Positions 46,043 through 56,492 are shown, counted from the first letter of the stretch. The stretch: DNA of 64,000 bases from Laspinema sp. D2d (GCF_025370755.1 NZ_JAMXFC010000019.1:58380-122379), one strand, 5' to 3'. Notes: generated by a model from the sequence alone, not told the origin. A program made the numbers and translations.

Positions 46043-47350
46043 TTAGTTGGCCGGGATACGTCTAGCCCGGGCGGTAGCAATTTCTTGGCGGAGAACTTCC
46101 ATCGCTTTCGTGTATTGCGGGTCTTGGGTGGAACCAATTAAGGTGCGATCGCCCCGTAAAAGTTTTTGTTGGTCCTCAGTGAGTTCGATCGCCACATCCG
46201 GAGTAATCCCTTCATGGTTGATATCCGTACCATTCGGGGTGAGATACTTGGCGATCGTCACCGCCAGTCCGGATCCATCTCCCAATCCGCGTACTGACTG
46301 CACTAAGCCCTTGCCGAAAGTTTTGGTTCCCACGAGAATAGCCCGTTCATTGTCTCGCAAGGCCCCCGAGAGAATTTCACTTGCACTGGCGGAACCTCCA
46401 TCTACTAACACCACTAACGGTTTATTCGTCAGGGCGCGTCCGTTGGCCGTCTCACGGGCCATTTCTCCCACGCGGTTCACCGTCGAGACAATGCTGCCGG
46501 AATCAAGCCACATCCGAGCGATTTCAATGCTGGAATGGAGTAAACCCCCCGGGTTGGACCGCAGATCCAGAATATAGCCGGAGACATTTTGGCCTTCCAG
46601 GTCCTCAATAGCATTGCGCATTTCTTCAGCGGCGATCGCATTAAAATTCGTTAGACGAATATAACCGACCCCACCCATCGGGCTTTCCTCATAGCTGTGG
46701 CGAACCGGATGGAGTTCAATGCGTTCGCGCCGAATCGTATAATCTTTCGTCTCTTTCGTCCCGCGTTCTTCGTCGAGTACCCGTTCAATAGTTAGAGTTA
46801 CCTCCGTACCCACAGGACCGCGAATCAGGGATACTGCCTCATTGATATCCATCCCCTCGGTACTTTGTCCATCAATCTGGAGGATAGCATCTCTCGCTTG
46901 AATTCCCATCGAGAAAGCCGGTGTATCTTCAATGGGAGAAATCACGATCAGTTGCTTCGTCTCTTCATCCTGGGAGAGTTGAATCCCCACCCCTGTTAGT
47001 TCTCCAGAGGTATCAATCTGCATATTCTTGAACTCTTCTGGATTCATAAACCGGGTGTAAGGGTCCCCCAGCTTTTCCAGCATTTCTTGAATCGCGGTGT
47101 AAGCTTCCTCCTTATTGGTATAAGGTCGGGTCAGATACTCTTGACGAACCGTTTCCCAATCCACTTGGTTAAACGTGGCATCCACATAATTGCGGTTAAT
47201 AATTTGCCAAACTTCGTCTACCAGTTCTTTGGGGCTCTCTTGAAAAAATGCTTGACTTTGGGAGAGATGAAGTCCCGCCCCCGTGACCGTAACAGCAGTT
47301 AAGGCCACTGCTGTTGCACCTACTATAAGTCCGCGTTTTGTAATCACCAT
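46043..47350 (-). CDS. C-terminal processing protease, S41 family
   Basis: A 435-residue exported protease with a signal peptide (LIVGATAVALTAVTVTGAGL), a PDZ domain (ITPIEDTPAFSMGIQARDAILQIDG, about 120-190) and an S41 catalytic domain. The Ser-Lys catalytic dyad is seen as DGGSASASEI and TKTFGKGL. Cyanobacteria have three such proteases: CtpA matures the D1 protein of photosystem II, while CtpB and CtpC act on other substrates. The N-terminal pattern here looks like CtpC or CtpB more than CtpA, but I leave the symbol open. It lies on the minus strand, 470 bases from ispG. Confidence 0.92.
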   Translation of the reverse strand: MVITKRGLIVGATAVALTAVTVTGAGLHLSQSQAFFQESPKELVDEVWQIINRNYVDATFNQVDWETVRQEYLTRPYTNKEEAYTAIQEMLEKLGDPYTRFMNPEEFKNMQIDTSGELTGVGIQLSQDEETKQLIVISPIEDTPAFSMGIQARDAILQIDGQSTEGMDINEAVSLIRGPVGTEVTLTIERVLDEERGTKETKDYTIRRERIELHPVRHSYEESPMGGVGYIRLTNFNAIAAEEMRNAIEDLEGQNVSGYILDLRSNPGGLLHSSIEIARMWLDSGSIVSTVNRVGEMARETANGRALTNKPLVVLVDGGSASASEILSGALRDNERAILVGTKTFGKGLVQSVRGLGDGSGLAVTIAKYLTPNGTDINHEGITPDVAIELTEDQQKLLRGDRTLIGSTQDPQYTKAMEVLRQEIATARARRIPAN

Positions 47351-47661
47351 AAATATTCAATCAGGAAGGAAAAACTACGATTAAGCACGATCGACCCCGG
47401 TTGACTCTTCTATCTTTCGACAAAGTAAGGTAATGCGATGAAAGTTATCGAGAGGGATGGGGGTTAATGAAGGGAAAGCACAGGGTTGATATTGAACAAT
47501 AGATGACTAATCCGATGAGAAAGCGCCTGCCCTGATTTGCTCTTCCCCAGTGAGCCAGGAACAGCTCAAATAAGGAAGGGAGGATTGTCAGGATTATAAG
47601 GTTTGTCCCTAGCCCTACGATAACACAGGCTTTGCTGAGGTAACAGACCGGCCTGATTCTG

Positions 47662-47796
47662 TGAAAGCCCGGTTCAGGGGGCGATCGCAGGCCGGATTTC
47701 CCTAGGATATCCAGACTTTCCGGAAGAAACCCGGTTTCGGGTCTCCTCCCGATCCCCGATGCCCTTAATCTAAACTAGAAACCCAGTTTTGGGTGC
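47662..47796. repeat. Repeat cluster, agaaacccggtttct family
   Basis: Three related words lie in the gap between the protease gene and ispG: gaaagcccggttcagg (47663), gaagaaacccggtttcgggt (47723) and actagaaacccagttttggg (47775). The family also occurs at 444, 3461, 37290 and 43493. The gap 47351-47820 has no gene that I can support. Confidence 0.65.
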
Positions 47797-47820
47797 TGTT
47801 CAATCCTGGCCTTTCCACCC

Positions 47821-49047
47821 CTAGGGATCAACCCATCGCCCATCAGCTTGAATCAACTTAATTAACTCATCAACCCCTTGAGATTCCGGGACCTTTTTAA
47901 TCTCATCCCGACCCCGATAGAGGGAAATATACCCCGGTTGCTTACCCACATACCCATAATCGGCATCGGCCATTTCTCCGGGTCCATTGACAATGCAACC
48001 CATTACAGCAATATCAAGTCCCGTCAGGTGTTTAGTCGCTTCTCGGACCTGATGGAGGACCTCTTCTAAATTAAAAAGGGTGCGACCACAAGAGGGACAG
48101 GCCACATATTCAACCATCGTCTTTCGCAGACCCAGGGCTTGTAAGATACTGTAACAGACAGGAATTTCTTTTTCTGGGGCTTCAGTCAGGGAAACGCGAA
48201 TGGTGTCTCCAATCCCTTCGGCTAATAAAGTGCCAATGCCTGCGGTGGATTTAATGCGACCATATTCCCCATCCCCCGCTTCGGTGACCCCGAGGTGCAG
48301 GGGATAATCCATCCCTAACTCATCCATCCGCTGCACCATCAGGCGATAGGCTGCCAGCATCACCGGAACGCGGGATGCTTTCATGGAAATGACCAAGTTG
48401 CGGAAGTCTAATGATTCACAAATTCTGATAAATTCGAGGGCAGATTCCACCATTCCCTCGGGGGTATCCCCATAACTAAACAGCATCCGTTCAGCGAGGG
48501 ACCCGTGATTGACCCCAATGCGCATCGATTTACCTTGGTCTCGTAGAGAAATGACCAAAGGTTCTAGGGTTTCCCGGATTTTTTCCCCAATTTCTGCAAA
48601 TTCGGTGGGGGTGTATTCGGTCCGGTTGGGGTTGGGTTTTTCAAAGACGTAAAGTCCGGGATTGATTCTAACCTTATCCACGTGCTTGGCGACTTCCAGG
48701 GCAATTTTCATGCCGTTGTGATGGACATCCGCCACCAAGGGAACGAGTTGATAAGTCCGCGCCAGTCTTTGCTTAATTTCGGCCAAGGCTTTGGCATGGG
48801 CCATACTGGGGACGGTGACTCGAACAATTTCGCAGCCAATTTCATGGAGACGACGAATTCCCGCCACGGACCCCTCGATATCTAAGGTGTCTTCGTTAAT
48901 CATGGACTGTACTACCACGGGGTTACCGCCTCCGATGGTAATGTTGCCCACGGGAACCGCGCGAGTTTTGCGCCGGTGGATGGTGGTGTCTATCAGGGCG
49001 GTATTGGCAGTGGGTTGGGCGGTGGTGGGGTTTGGGAGTGTTTGCAT
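47821..49047 (-). CDS. ispG: HMBPP synthase IspG (GcpE)
   Basis: A 408-residue 4Fe-4S enzyme of the MEP isoprenoid pathway. It converts methylerythritol cyclodiphosphate to hydroxymethylbutenyl diphosphate, with electrons from ferredoxin in cyanobacteria. Typical segments are [31 protein letters not shown] and INPGLYV. The cluster ligands lie in [13 protein letters not shown] and [13 protein letters not shown]. Length is normal and the start ATG is preceded by a weak GGA-type site. It ends near repeats and is followed by no partner. Confidence 0.96.
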   Translation of the reverse strand: MQTLPNPTTAQPTANTALIDTTIHRRKTRAVPVGNITIGGGNPVVVQSMINEDTLDIEGSVAGIRRLHEIGCEIVRVTVPSMAHAKALAEIKQRLARTYQLVPLVADVHHNGMKIALEVAKHVDKVRINPGLYVFEKPNPNRTEYTPTEFAEIGEKIRETLEPLVISLRDQGKSMRIGVNHGSLAERMLFSYGDTPEGMVESALEFIRICESLDFRNLVISMKASRVPVMLAAYRLMVQRMDELGMDYPLHLGVTEAGDGEYGRIKSTAGIGTLLAEGIGDTIRVSLTEAPEKEIPVCYSILQALGLRKTMVEYVACPSCGRTLFNLEEVLHQVREATKHLTGLDIAVMGCIVNGPGEMADADYGYVGKQPGYISLYRGRDEIKKVPESQGVDELIKLIQADGRWVDP

Positions 49048-49798
49048 ACTGACGATCGCAATCCGATAGTTGCTGTGCAGGGTGATTGGGTTGAACCTCG
49101 GGCGATCGCATTCAGGCTGCTAGGGTTGGGGCTTATCCCCCGTTTTCTTGATCAGCCAATAGATGCGCCAGAGTGTTCTAGTCTGGGTTCTGTTTTTCAG
49201 GTTGCCATAAATTGAGTCAATTTGGCAGAAAATCCTCCCAGAAAACTTCCCTCAATTTCCTCAATCTCTTGTCACCCCCAGACTGAGGCATTTTCCCCTC
49301 CCGTGATGCACCGGGTTTTACCCAATATTCCAGAGATTTTTAGATTTCATGGATGACAGGGGACGAGAAACCGATAAGATAGGAAGATATTTTCGCCGAT
49401 GGCAAGTCCGATCGCCTGCGATCGCGCCACGCTAATTCTCAAAGGGTGCGATTCTTGCTGTAAAAACCTTTGTTGTTATACGGATTGCTTGCATGGAAAT
49501 CAATCGATGTGTTGTTAGTGCCAGAGCTGTTTATCCTGAATGCAAGTGCTTCAAAATGCCAGGAGCGCTCGAACGAAGGCCCCTATTCAACCCATTGTAG
49601 GGGTCGTAACCCCCCTAGGCGATCGCATCGGTGATTTGATTTTCCCTGTCCCGGCTCAGATTTTCTCAACCCGCGAATGGGTGCCACCCGTCTAAATCAT
49701 CATCTCAACCTCGCGATCGCACCCCCAAGACTCCCGAACAAAAGGGCACTCTTGTCCCGGAAAACTATTCACTCAACCGCCGCCGCAGATCTAAAGCT
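49048..49798. other. Gene-free stretch of 750 bases
   Basis: No coding frame or recognised RNA gene. There are two short hairpins, for example cccctattcaacccattgtaggggt at about 49579-49605, and many HIP1 copies. It contains the divergent promoters of ispG and the tandem-kinase gene. Confidence 0.4.
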
Positions 49799-52700
49799 AT
49801 GCAACTGATGAACGCCATGACCGGACAGCTTATCCAAGGGCGCTATCAACTCATTAAAGACCTCAAACGAGGTGCTTTTGGTAAACTCTATCTAGCTGAA
49901 GACCGACAACAGCCCGACCAACCGCGCCCCTGTGTGATTAAACAACTCCAACCCAATCTCTCCAATCCCATCCTGGTTGAAGAAGCCCGGGGGCGCTTGC
50001 AACGGGAAATCAAAGTGATGCAAAAATTAAGCGCTCATCCCCTGATTCCGGGAATTTTGGATGGGTTTGAGGAGGACCAAAAATTTTATATTGTTGAAGA
50101 ATTTATCCCGGGTCAAGACCTCAGTCAAGAAATCATCCGAGGTAACCGCTGGAGTGAAGGCTTGGTCATGGCGCTGTTGCATCAAGTCCTGGAAGTATTA
50201 GCGTTCATTCATCAGCACTCGGTGATTCATCGCAATATTAAACCTTCTAATTTAATCCGTCGAACCGGCGATCGCAAAATTATCCCGGTTGATTTTGGCT
50301 CGTTTAAAGAAATCGAAACCTTAGCAATCAATCCTCAAGGACAAGTCGGTACAGCGGCGATCGGCACTCCCGGTTACGTCCCCATCGAACAACTCGGCGG
50401 GAAACCTCGCTTTAATAGCGATATTTATGCCCTCGGTATGACTGCGATTCAAGCTTTAACCGGCGTCCCCCCCCGAGAGTTAGAACGAGACCCCAAAACA
50501 GGTCAAACTATCTGGCATCATCTGGCCCCGGTTAACCCTAAGTTGGCGCAGATTCTGGATAAAATGGTGCGCTCAGACTATCAAGACCGCTACCAACAGG
50601 CGACGGAAGTAATCGCGGATTTACGGTCTTTACATGAAATTGGCAATGTCCTTGATGGTCGCTATCAATTGGTGAGTTTGTTAGCGGAACGTCGATTTAG
50701 TAAAACCTTTTTAGGAGAGGATTTACAACGCCAGGAAATGCCCTGGTGTACGGTGGAACAAATTAAACCGGCTCAACAAGAGACCTTTCCTTGGTGGGAA
50801 GCGAAAAGCTTTTTTGATGCAGAAGCGCAACTGCTACACCGTTTAGGCACTCATGACCGTATCCCTACATTGCTGGCCGATTTTGAACAAAATGGAGCCT
50901 TTTATTTGGTCCAGGAGCAGATTGAGGGACAGTCCCTTTCTCATGAATTACTTCAGGGCAAAAAATATGAGGAAAAAGAGGCAGTCGCCTTATTACAAGA
51001 GGTCCTAGAAACTTTGGCCTTCGTTCATGAACATCATGCCATTCATTTGGATTTAACCCCCTGGAGTATCTTCCGGCGTCAGTCGGACGGGAAGCTGATG
51101 CTGACCAATTTTGGCTCGGTGAAGCAAATTGGTACCTTAACCATTGACCAGGGTCAGCTCACGACTTCGACGGCGATCGGGACTCCAGGCTATATGCCGA
51201 AGGAGCAAATGGTGGGCAATCCCCGCCCGAATAGTGATATCTACGCCCTGGGGGCAGTGGCCCTGCAAGCGTTAACCGGGGTGCGTCCCGATTATCTGGG
51301 GACGGAACCTCATACCGGCGAGCTCAGTTGGCGCAAGCACGTTCAGGTGAGCGATCGCTTTGGGGCAATTCTGGATAAAATGGTGCGCTCTTATTTCCGC
51401 GAGCGCTATGAATCGGCTCAAGAGGTGTTAGCGGATCTGCGCGCCCTCCAAGACCCGGTTCTCACCCCCTTTCCCGAGTCGGTCCCGGTGCCGCTGGGGG
51501 CAGAGGGTCCGGTCTCTCCCCAGGTCCCCCCAGAGCAGCCCCAGGCCGATCCAGGGGTGAGTTCCTCCGGTCCAGCGAAGGCTCCCCTTGGGGCTGCTGC
51601 GGTGGCGGGGGTAACCCAACTTTCTAAAAAGTTACCCTTTGCCAAACCCTGGCCGATTCTGGCTGTGGTGGCCCTGATGGGAACGGCAGGGGTGGCGATC
51701 GCCTTGAGCAACTCCCAGCAAGATCGTCAAGCGCGTCAGGACTCGGACCAATTGATTGAGAAAGCCAGCTTGCTTTTGGAGTCCCAAGACTACCTGGAAG
51801 CCTTGGATCAGTGCGATCAGGCGATCGGGATTAAGGCGGATCATGCGTTAGCTTGGAAATGTCGCGGGGATGCGCTCTATCTGCTCGATCGCTATGAGTC
51901 AGCGCTCGTCGCTTATGACAATGCCAGCCGTTTAGAGCCAAAAACTGCCCGCTATTGGAACAATCGCGGAGAAACTTTGTATCAATTACAGCGCTATGAG
52001 GAGGCGATCGCCGCTCACGATCGCGCTTTAGAACTGCGCCAAAATGACGTAAATGCGCTGAAGGGTCGGGGTCTTGCTTTACTCAGTTTACAGCGCTACG
52101 ATGAAGCCTTGACGGACCTGGACCAAGCGTTAGAAGTTGAGCCGAATGACCCGCAAGGTTGGGAACGCAAGGCGTTGGTTTTAGACTATTTACAACGTCC
52201 CGAGGAGGCTGATGGCGCTTTTGAACGCGCCCTGGCGGCTTACGATCGCCAGGTTGAAAGTAACCCGGATGATTTGAATGCCTGGTTAGAACGGGGTCGA
52301 TTACTCAATGAGTTACAACGTCTGGATGAGGCGATCTCGTCGTATGATCGCGCTTTGGAAATTAACCCCGAGTTTTATCTCGCCTGGAATGCCAAGGGAA
52401 CGACTTTGTATAGTGCGGGTCAATTTACGGAGGGGTTAGCCGCTTACGATCAGGCTCTGGCGATCGAACCGGAGTTTTATAAAGGCTGGCATAATCGCGG
52501 TGTCTTGCTGAGTCTGGGGTTGGGTCGCCACTTTGAGGCGATCGAGGCGTTTGATCGCGCCTTGGCAATTGAGGAGGGGTTTCATCTGGCTTGGCGCGAT
52601 CGCGGACTCGCACAAATGGAATTGCGCCGTTATCCAGAGGCGGTTACCTCGTTTGATCAAGCGGTGAAGTTTGAGCCAAAAGATGGCCGATCCTGGGCGA

Positions 52701-52939
52701 ATCGTGGAATCTCACTCAATGAACTCCGGCGTTATAGTGAGGCAATCGAATCGTTTGATCAGGCGATCGCGGCTCAAACTCAGGATGCCTTAGTCTGGAC
52801 TCAACGGGGAATCGCCTTAGAGTCGATGGAACGGTACGATGAAGCCCTGGCTTCCTACGAAAAAGCCCTGGAAATTCAACCGGATTTCTATCTGGCATCG
52901 GAGTCTCGCGACTGGGTTTTAGTCAAGATGGGCCGCTAG
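49799..52939 (+). CDS. Tandem degenerate Ser/Thr kinase domains with TPR repeats
   Basis: A 1046-residue protein. Kinase-like domain 1 (residues 16-280) has a Gly-rich loop LKRGAFGKLYLAE and Lys48 in CVIKQL, but the catalytic HRD is HRN (Asn146) in VIHRNIKPSN. DFG is intact in PVDFGSF. Kinase-like domain 2 (288-555) has lost the Gly loop, has Glu320 where the catalytic Lys should be (CTVEQI), has HLD (Asp418) in AIHLDLTPWS, and NFG in place of DFG (LTNFGSVKQ). A membrane segment at about 617-637 (WPILAVVALMGTAGVAIALS) is followed by about eleven TPR units (645-1046). Probable scaffold or pseudokinase sensor with a surface TPR region. Confidence 0.88.
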   Translation: MQLMNAMTGQLIQGRYQLIKDLKRGAFGKLYLAEDRQQPDQPRPCVIKQLQPNLSNPILVEEARGRLQREIKVMQKLSAHPLIPGILDGFEEDQKFYIVEEFIPGQDLSQEIIRGNRWSEGLVMALLHQVLEVLAFIHQHSVIHRNIKPSNLIRRTGDRKIIPVDFGSFKEIETLAINPQGQVGTAAIGTPGYVPIEQLGGKPRFNSDIYALGMTAIQALTGVPPRELERDPKTGQTIWHHLAPVNPKLAQILDKMVRSDYQDRYQQATEVIADLRSLHEIGNVLDGRYQLVSLLAERRFSKTFLGEDLQRQEMPWCTVEQIKPAQQETFPWWEAKSFFDAEAQLLHRLGTHDRIPTLLADFEQNGAFYLVQEQIEGQSLSHELLQGKKYEEKEAVALLQEVLETLAFVHEHHAIHLDLTPWSIFRRQSDGKLMLTNFGSVKQIGTLTIDQGQLTTSTAIGTPGYMPKEQMVGNPRPNSDIYALGAVALQALTGVRPDYLGTEPHTGELSWRKHVQVSDRFGAILDKMVRSYFRERYESAQEVLADLRALQDPVLTPFPESVPVPLGAEGPVSPQVPPEQPQADPGVSSSGPAKAPLGAAAVAGVTQLSKKLPFAKPWPILAVVALMGTAGVAIALSNSQQDRQARQDSDQLIEKASLLLESQDYLEALDQCDQAIGIKADHALAWKCRGDALYLLDRYESALVAYDNASRLEPKTARYWNNRGETLYQLQRYEEAIAAHDRALELRQNDVNALKGRGLALLSLQRYDEALTDLDQALEVEPNDPQGWERKALVLDYLQRPEEADGAFERALAAYDRQVESNPDDLNAWLERGRLLNELQRLDEAISSYDRALEINPEFYLAWNAKGTTLYSAGQFTEGLAAYDQALAIEPEFYKGWHNRGVLLSLGLGRHFEAIEAFDRALAIEEGFHLAWRDRGLAQMELRRYPEAVTSFDQAVKFEPKDGRSWANRGISLNELRRYSEAIESFDQAIAAQTQDALVWTQRGIALESMERYDEALASYEKALEIQPDFYLASESRDWVLVKMGR

Positions 52940-53005
52940 TCTGGTTTGAGGGGAATCAATCGGTGTCTAAGTCCTGTATGACACCGATGGGTTCTCCCGT
53001 CGGGG

Positions 53006-53194
53006 TTATAGCGGCTGGCACTTTCCGGCGCGAATCAAACCCACGCGACGGGCGATCGCCTCCTCCCGGGACTCAAAGGGTCCCCATTTCTCCCCGAGTT
53101 CCGGTTGGTCCGGCCCTTCTAGGCGATCGCTGGGGATAATTTCACAAGTTCCGTTTGTGTTCTTTCTAATATAGTATTTCGGGGATTCAGTCAT
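53006..53194 (-). CDS. Small conserved protein of unknown function
   Basis: A 62-residue protein with a Met start and the sequence pattern KYYIRKNTNGTCEIIPSDRL and PFESREEAIARRVGLIRAGKC. It is compact, with strand-rich N-terminus and a C-terminal helix; the pattern resembles short DDE/Trp-rich modulators found in cyanobacteria. No function is known to me. Confidence 0.55.
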   Translation of the reverse strand: MTESPKYYIRKNTNGTCEIIPSDRLEGPDQPELGEKWGPFESREEAIARRVGLIRAGKCQPL

Positions 53195-53252
53195 CGGTTT
53201 ACCTTCATAAGGAGTTCACAAGGAGAGATAGAGAGTCAGGATGGGCGATCGC

Positions 53253-53795
53253 CTAGGATTGTAGAATCACCAACCGCAGTCGCCGGGTTACTTCCTCTCG
53301 TTTAGCAGTATAAATATCTCTAGCGGGATAACGGGATGTAATTTCCTGTGTAATCCCTTGCAAGGGCGATCGCACGATTTTTCCCTCATTAACCCCCACA
53401 TTTTGATACATATCCGCTGCACTATTCGGGTCTAATCGATACTGAATTGTTCCCTCTACAAACAGGTTTAACCCTTCGGGGGAGGTGGCTAAACTTCTTC
53501 CCGGCATATCCCGCGATCGCGTAGAGAACTTCAAAACCCTTCCAAAAGGGTTAACCCAATGCACCCTGGGATTCAGGGGTTGGGGGTTTAGCTTTCCAAA
53601 CACTTCAATCACCCCAACTTTGCCCGATGGGATAATCGTAAAGGTTTGCAACAGGGAAGTTTTCGCGGCTAAAATACCGATTAAAAGAGCAACAGCACGC
53701 ACGGTATTCCGATATTTTTCATCGCAAAACTTCGGTCCGACAAGAACCACCAGAGTTGAGAGAAGACGGGTGAGGATGGTAGCAATGAAGGTCAT
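53253..53795 (-). pseudogene. Truncated SPFH/prohibitin-like gene
   Basis: A 180-residue frame that begins with a hydrophobic anchor and the SPFH core (IIPSGKVGVIEVFGKLNPQP, GTIQYRLDPNSAADMYQNVG, YPARDIYTAKREEVTRRLRL). Normal cyanobacterial relatives run to about 270-300 residues with a C-terminal coiled coil. Here the frame ends right after REEVTRRLRLVILQS, at a TAG inside a HIP1-rich stretch, and the coiled coil is missing. The gene may be a decay product, or a shortened membrane protein. The next gene downstream is unrelated. Confidence 0.7.
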
Positions 53796-53859
53796 GGAAT
53801 TACCTCAAACTGCTGTAATGAACTGGACATCTGCCGCACCAATTTTGCTAGGATACCAC

Positions 53860-53932
53860 ACCGATGGGGGGATGGGGGAGATGGGGAGGATGGGGAGGAT
53901 GGGGGAGATGGGGAGGATGGGGGGGATGACTG
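53860..53932. repeat. G-rich minisatellite
   Basis: About 70 bases of tandem units of ggggagatg and gggaggatg (7-9 bases, varying) in the gap between the SPFH gene and the membrane-protein gene. The array is followed by a degenerate copy of the MITE-like element (cgtaacgactgaagtcgtt, about 53954). Related arrays are at 29646 and 58618. Confidence 0.8.
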
Positions 53933-54223
53933 AAGTGGTTTTTCCCTTTTTTCGTAACGACTGAAGTCGTTGGTTTCTTTTAATCCAGTTAATAATACAA
54001 AGTGATTCAAAACTAGACTAGATTAGGTCTTTAACTTTTTTTGCTGCATCTTATGTCTCACAAAAATATGGCGTCTCCTTCTCCAACACCGATCACCGTG
54101 CAACTCGAAGCAGATTTACACCCTAAATTCTGTTAATTTTCCTAAAGTATATTAAAGATTCCATCAAATATGGGTTACAATTAAATGCGTCTTTTCGATT
54201 AGATCTGACTCCCCCCCAAATTC

Positions 54224-55549
54224 ATGCTAGAAATCAACGCTCCTAACTTATATTTATTTAGTTACCATCTCAAAGAAGGGTTAGGCATCAACCCAGATAG
54301 CACTCACCGGAATTATCACTCAGTTTTAGAAAAAATAGTGGGAGATATTTCTCGATTAATACCAGGTGCGATCGCCCTAGAGGGTCAAGAAACTTTCCTC
54401 GCTCTCCAGTCCCAACCCACTGCCGATTTAAAATTTAAAGGAATCCTCCATAACCATACCATTCTCGGACGCTATCTGCGGCGAAGTCTCCATCAGACTT
54501 ATGCTTTAATCTTTGATGGATCGGTTCAGGAACGATATAACGCCCATCAGGTTCAGAGTTTACTAAATACCTTGAAACTGCTCACTCCTAACCCCCCTTC
54601 CCCTGAGCATTTAGGACAAACTTGGCTGATTTCGGGAGTTTGGGAACATGGCAATTCCACTCAAATCGAAAAGCTGGCAGAAGAAAGCTATAAAACCTTA
54701 ATCTCTCCCGAAGGATGGCATCATCGAGGGAGTGGGGACTATGTAGGGGTGAAACTGTATGAGTTTTGGCGGACATCTGGGGGCAAGATTGGGGAGATGA
54801 TTGAAGCTAATAGTTATTTACTCCTGGTTCTGTATCCCGATCGCGAAACGTTTCAAGCGGGATGGGGATTTTATGAACAATGGCAACAAGTTTTATTATC
54901 TCGTCATCAGATTATTTGGGCGGACCACCAGAGCCAAAGGCTCACACAACAACTCATCGACCAATATCAACAGATTGAGGCGATCGCAGATTATTCGGTT
55001 CGGAGTCTCCATTCGCTTAAAACTACGATGCATACTCTCTCTGGATTGTTGAGCGGATTCAGGACTTTAGAGAGGCATCTCAATTCGATGGAAATTCAGC
55101 TCGACTATTATGATAAATATTGCCATCAGTTAGAACAAGATGCTGATGGTTTAGGGTCAACCGACCTCTCTTTTTTAAACCTATTTAGCACATTAATTAA
55201 ACAAAGTTACCTCCCGAGGCTTCAAGCGGATATCAATGCATTCCGTTTAAATCTGGAACGGATACAACATCTAACTCAGATGATTCAGGGTCTGGTAGAA
55301 ATTCGGCAGGCCGATCGCGATCGCACGGTTAAAACCGCAGTGGGTATCGTGGGGGTCGGAGTAGTGACAGGTTGTATAATAGCCGTTGCTTCCTTCCCTC
55401 GTCCTTCCCAGATAAATCAGGTTTCTCCAGTGAATACGGGGTCAAATTTAGGATTGCCCGGGGTCTTTTTGTTAAGTGTGATTTGCGGGGGTATTGCGAG
55501 TTTAGTCACTTGGGTAACCGTGATTTTCTGGCAAAAAGTCAGGAAGTGA
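54224..55549 (+). CDS. Membrane protein with coiled coil and two C-terminal membrane segments
   Basis: A 441-residue protein of unknown family. Residues 1-240 are a mixed soluble domain (begins NAPNLYLFSYHLKEGLGINP; includes WHHRGSGDYVGVKLYEFWR). Residues 240-345 form a helical, likely coiled-coil region (LTQQLIDQYQQIEAIADYSV). Two membrane helices end the protein (AVGIVGVGVVTGCIIAVAS and GVFLLSVICGGIASLVTWVT). The architecture resembles CorA-like channels, but the GMN motif is not present. Transport of cations is therefore only a weak possibility. The gene is alone on the plus strand. Confidence 0.6.
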   Translation: MLEINAPNLYLFSYHLKEGLGINPDSTHRNYHSVLEKIVGDISRLIPGAIALEGQETFLALQSQPTADLKFKGILHNHTILGRYLRRSLHQTYALIFDGSVQERYNAHQVQSLLNTLKLLTPNPPSPEHLGQTWLISGVWEHGNSTQIEKLAEESYKTLISPEGWHHRGSGDYVGVKLYEFWRTSGGKIGEMIEANSYLLLVLYPDRETFQAGWGFYEQWQQVLLSRHQIIWADHQSQRLTQQLIDQYQQIEAIADYSVRSLHSLKTTMHTLSGLLSGFRTLERHLNSMEIQLDYYDKYCHQLEQDADGLGSTDLSFLNLFSTLIKQSYLPRLQADINAFRLNLERIQHLTQMIQGLVEIRQADRDRTVKTAVGIVGVGVVTGCIIAVASFPRPSQINQVSPVNTGSNLGLPGVFLLSVICGGIASLVTWVTVIFWQKVRK

Positions 55550-55624
55550 TGGGGCGGTTGCTCCAGCGATCGCACGTTTCTCCTGCTAAAATTAAGTCTA
55601 GCACAATCATACGGAGAAACGGCT

Positions 55625-56323
55625 ATGGTTACAGAAGTGCGATCGCCTGAACCCCAGGCAACTTTAATCTACCCGGATAGTGATGGTCAACCGATGGCAG
55701 ACAATACCCAACAATTTGCGCTGATCGTCTGGATTAAAGAAAATTTAGAACGGGTCTATGCTCAAGATCCGAATGTCTTCGTTGCCGGAGATTTATTATG
55801 GTATCCCGTTGAAGGCAATAATAAGCTCAGACAAGCGCCAGATGTGATGGTAGCATTCGGACGACCCAAAGGCTATCGGGGGTCTTACCAACAGTGGAAG
55901 GAAGAGAATATCCCCCCACAAGTAGTCTTTGAAATTTGGTCTCCCGGGAACCGTCCCTCGGAAATGGCGAAGAAATTGGCGTTTTATCAGAACTACGGGG
56001 TTGAAGAATACTATCTATATCATCCCGATTTGTTGGATTTAGCGGGATGGTGCAAGTCTGAGGGGAGTTTACAACCGATCGAACAAATGGACGGTTGGGT
56101 GAGTCCCCGCCTCGCGGTGCGCTTTCAAATGGCGGAGACTGGATTGCAAATGTACCGTCCCGATGGCGAACCCTTTCTCACGACGTTGGAATTAGAGGAA
56201 CTGTTGCGAACTGCTCAGGAGCGGATACGAGAAGCTGAATCTGAATTGGAACGAGAACGTCAGAAATCCCAGGTACTCGCCGATCGCCTGCGGGAAATGG
56301 GAATTGATCCAGATGAGTTGTAG
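55625..56323 (+). CDS. Uma2-family putative nuclease
   Basis: A 232-residue Uma2 protein with the active-site strand RQAPDVMVAFGRPKGYRGSY, then PQVVFEIWSPGNRPSEMAKK and YGVEEYYLYHPD, the motifs of the fold. The C-terminal tail (TAQERIREAESELERERQKS) is a charged coiled coil absent from the two Uma2 proteins at 35955-37206. It is the third Uma2 gene in the window. Confidence 0.88.
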   Translation: MVTEVRSPEPQATLIYPDSDGQPMADNTQQFALIVWIKENLERVYAQDPNVFVAGDLLWYPVEGNNKLRQAPDVMVAFGRPKGYRGSYQQWKEENIPPQVVFEIWSPGNRPSEMAKKLAFYQNYGVEEYYLYHPDLLDLAGWCKSEGSLQPIEQMDGWVSPRLAVRFQMAETGLQMYRPDGEPFLTTLELEELLRTAQERIREAESELERERQKSQVLADRLREMGIDPDEL

Positions 56324-56492
56324 GGATATCTAATCGCTCATCTGGACCCTGATGCGATCGCATTTATCCCCGGGGCGATCGCACCACTGCTGGTAAAAAT
56401 TCTGGTGATAAACCCTTCCAATCCATCGGGGATTTCTCCAAAATGTCCTGAGAGATTTCAACCCGGATTACCCTCTCAAATGAGTCCATATC

